Source: Fluviibacter sp964498255 (lineage in GTDB: Bacteria > Pseudomonadota > Gammaproteobacteria > Burkholderiales > Rhodocyclaceae). Taken from it: a DNA stretch of 40,300 nucleotides. This document shows, piece after piece, positions 39,845-40,300 of this stretch. Every line of letters starts with the position of its first letter. Position 1 is the first letter of the stretch. The notes under the pieces are model-generated. The model made no database searches. It was given only the letters and a program-made list of their open reading frames with translations, and was not told where the DNA came from. The stretch spans positions 1-40,300 of the forward strand of contig CAZCGW010000019.1 of the NCBI GenBank assembly GCA_964498255.1, written 5' to 3'. The translations under genes were made by a program, and so were the position numbers.

Positions 39845-40294
39845 TTAGACTTGTTGTGCGAGCTCAGACGTTTGGAGTTCCCACCGATTGCATCCGTAAT
39901 GACAGGACTCCCGGAGTGCTTCTTTCATTTCATTCGGAATCGGGGCGTCATCCAGCAGCCATAGGTGGTCGCGGAGGACTTCTGCCAGAACGGTCATTGG
40001 ATGCCTATGAGGAGAACCATCAATTAAGCTAGATGGCTCAAACGCCTTGCTTCTGGTCTGTTTCCCTAGGTACAAAGGGATGATCGCGTGCGCTCGCAGG
40101 ACATTCAGGGTGGCACTTACTTCTATTCCAAAGTTGCTTCGATCAGTCTCGTTTTGACGGCGTAAGGCTGCTTCCAAGTGCTCAATCTGTTTTTGCAGGG
40201 CGTTGATAACCGCGATCGGGTTTTCAATATGGTCGCCACGAGAACTCAAACGATCGCTCATCTGTAGCGCATCGCGTTCCAAGGTTGAGCTCAT
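39845..40294 (-). CDS. Unknown helical protein, start near window edge
   Basis: A 149-residue protein from the ATG at 40294, though the frame is still open to the window end and the true start may lie outside. It has a predicted coiled coil (about 28-50, AVINALQKQIEHLEAALRRQ) followed by a helical region (NVLRAHAIIPLYLGKQTRS) and a C-terminal Cys/Trp patch (CHYGCNRWELQ). No signal or membrane segment is seen. It sits first in the group with the secreted protein and the second T4CP-like ATPase. I do not recognise a family. Confidence 0.6.
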   Translation of the reverse strand: MSSTLERDALQMSDRLSSRGDHIENPIAVINALQKQIEHLEAALRRQNETDRSNFGIEVSATLNVLRAHAIIPLYLGKQTRSKAFEPSSLIDGSPHRHPMTVLAEVLRDHLWLLDDAPIPNEMKEALRESCHYGCNRWELQTSELAQQV

Positions 40295-40300
40295 GCACAG

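Overview
This 40.3 kb window looks like the transfer region of a conjugative plasmid or integrative conjugative element from a proteobacterium. The gene families fit a beta- or gammaproteobacterium, or an Acidithiobacillus-like relative, but nothing in the window fixes the host. It holds no rRNA, tRNA, CRISPR array, transposase, replication initiator, relaxase or recognisable oriT. Almost everything reads on the minus strand, with tight spacing and many stop/start overlaps of 1 to 4 bases.

Region by region. (1) Positions 1-10040, minus strand, a DNA-processing module: a VirD4-type coupling protein, a type IA topoisomerase, a single-strand binding protein, a very large primase/antirestriction fusion, a small acidic protein, and an LPD7-domain protein cut by the window edge. 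The fusion gene is broken by a 100-N assembly gap flanked by the same 55 bases on both sides; collapsing the duplicate restores a single 1118-residue frame. (2) Positions 10041-11023, plus strand: a secreted lytic transglycosylase and a small winged-helix protein, behind a divergent promoter region with nested inverted repeats. (3) Positions 35466 down to 10969, minus strand: one nearly continuous gene string. It starts with VirB-type type IV secretion genes (virB4, a small membrane protein, virB5, virB6, virB8, virB9, virB10, an unknown, a TrbM-like protein, virB11). It then runs without a break into an R64-like type IVb pilus cluster: pilL, pilN, pilO, a small assembly protein, pilQ, pilR, pilS, a pseudopilin, a two-helix membrane protein, a PilT-type ATPase, a minor prepilin, an unknown membrane protein, a PilP-like protein, a large secreted protein, and a prepilin peptidase. 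(4) Positions 35577-36289, plus strand: a 26-residue membrane peptide and a GNAT acetyltransferase-like gene, divergent from virB4. (5) Positions 36171-40300, minus strand: a second, divergent coupling-protein-like ATPase with unknown neighbours.

How it may work together (inference). VirB4-VirB11 would build the envelope channel. The type IVb pilus, with pilin PilS, secretin PilN, extension ATPase PilQ and retraction-type ATPase PilT, would bring cells together. The coupling protein would feed DNA to the channel, and the topoisomerase, SSB and primase/antirestriction protein would handle or protect the transferred strand. No VirB2, VirB3 or VirB7 homologue was recognised. Two 16-base palindromes of the form CGGRA-N6-TYCCG, one in each divergent promoter region, suggest one regulator acting on both arms; the winged-helix protein is a natural candidate.
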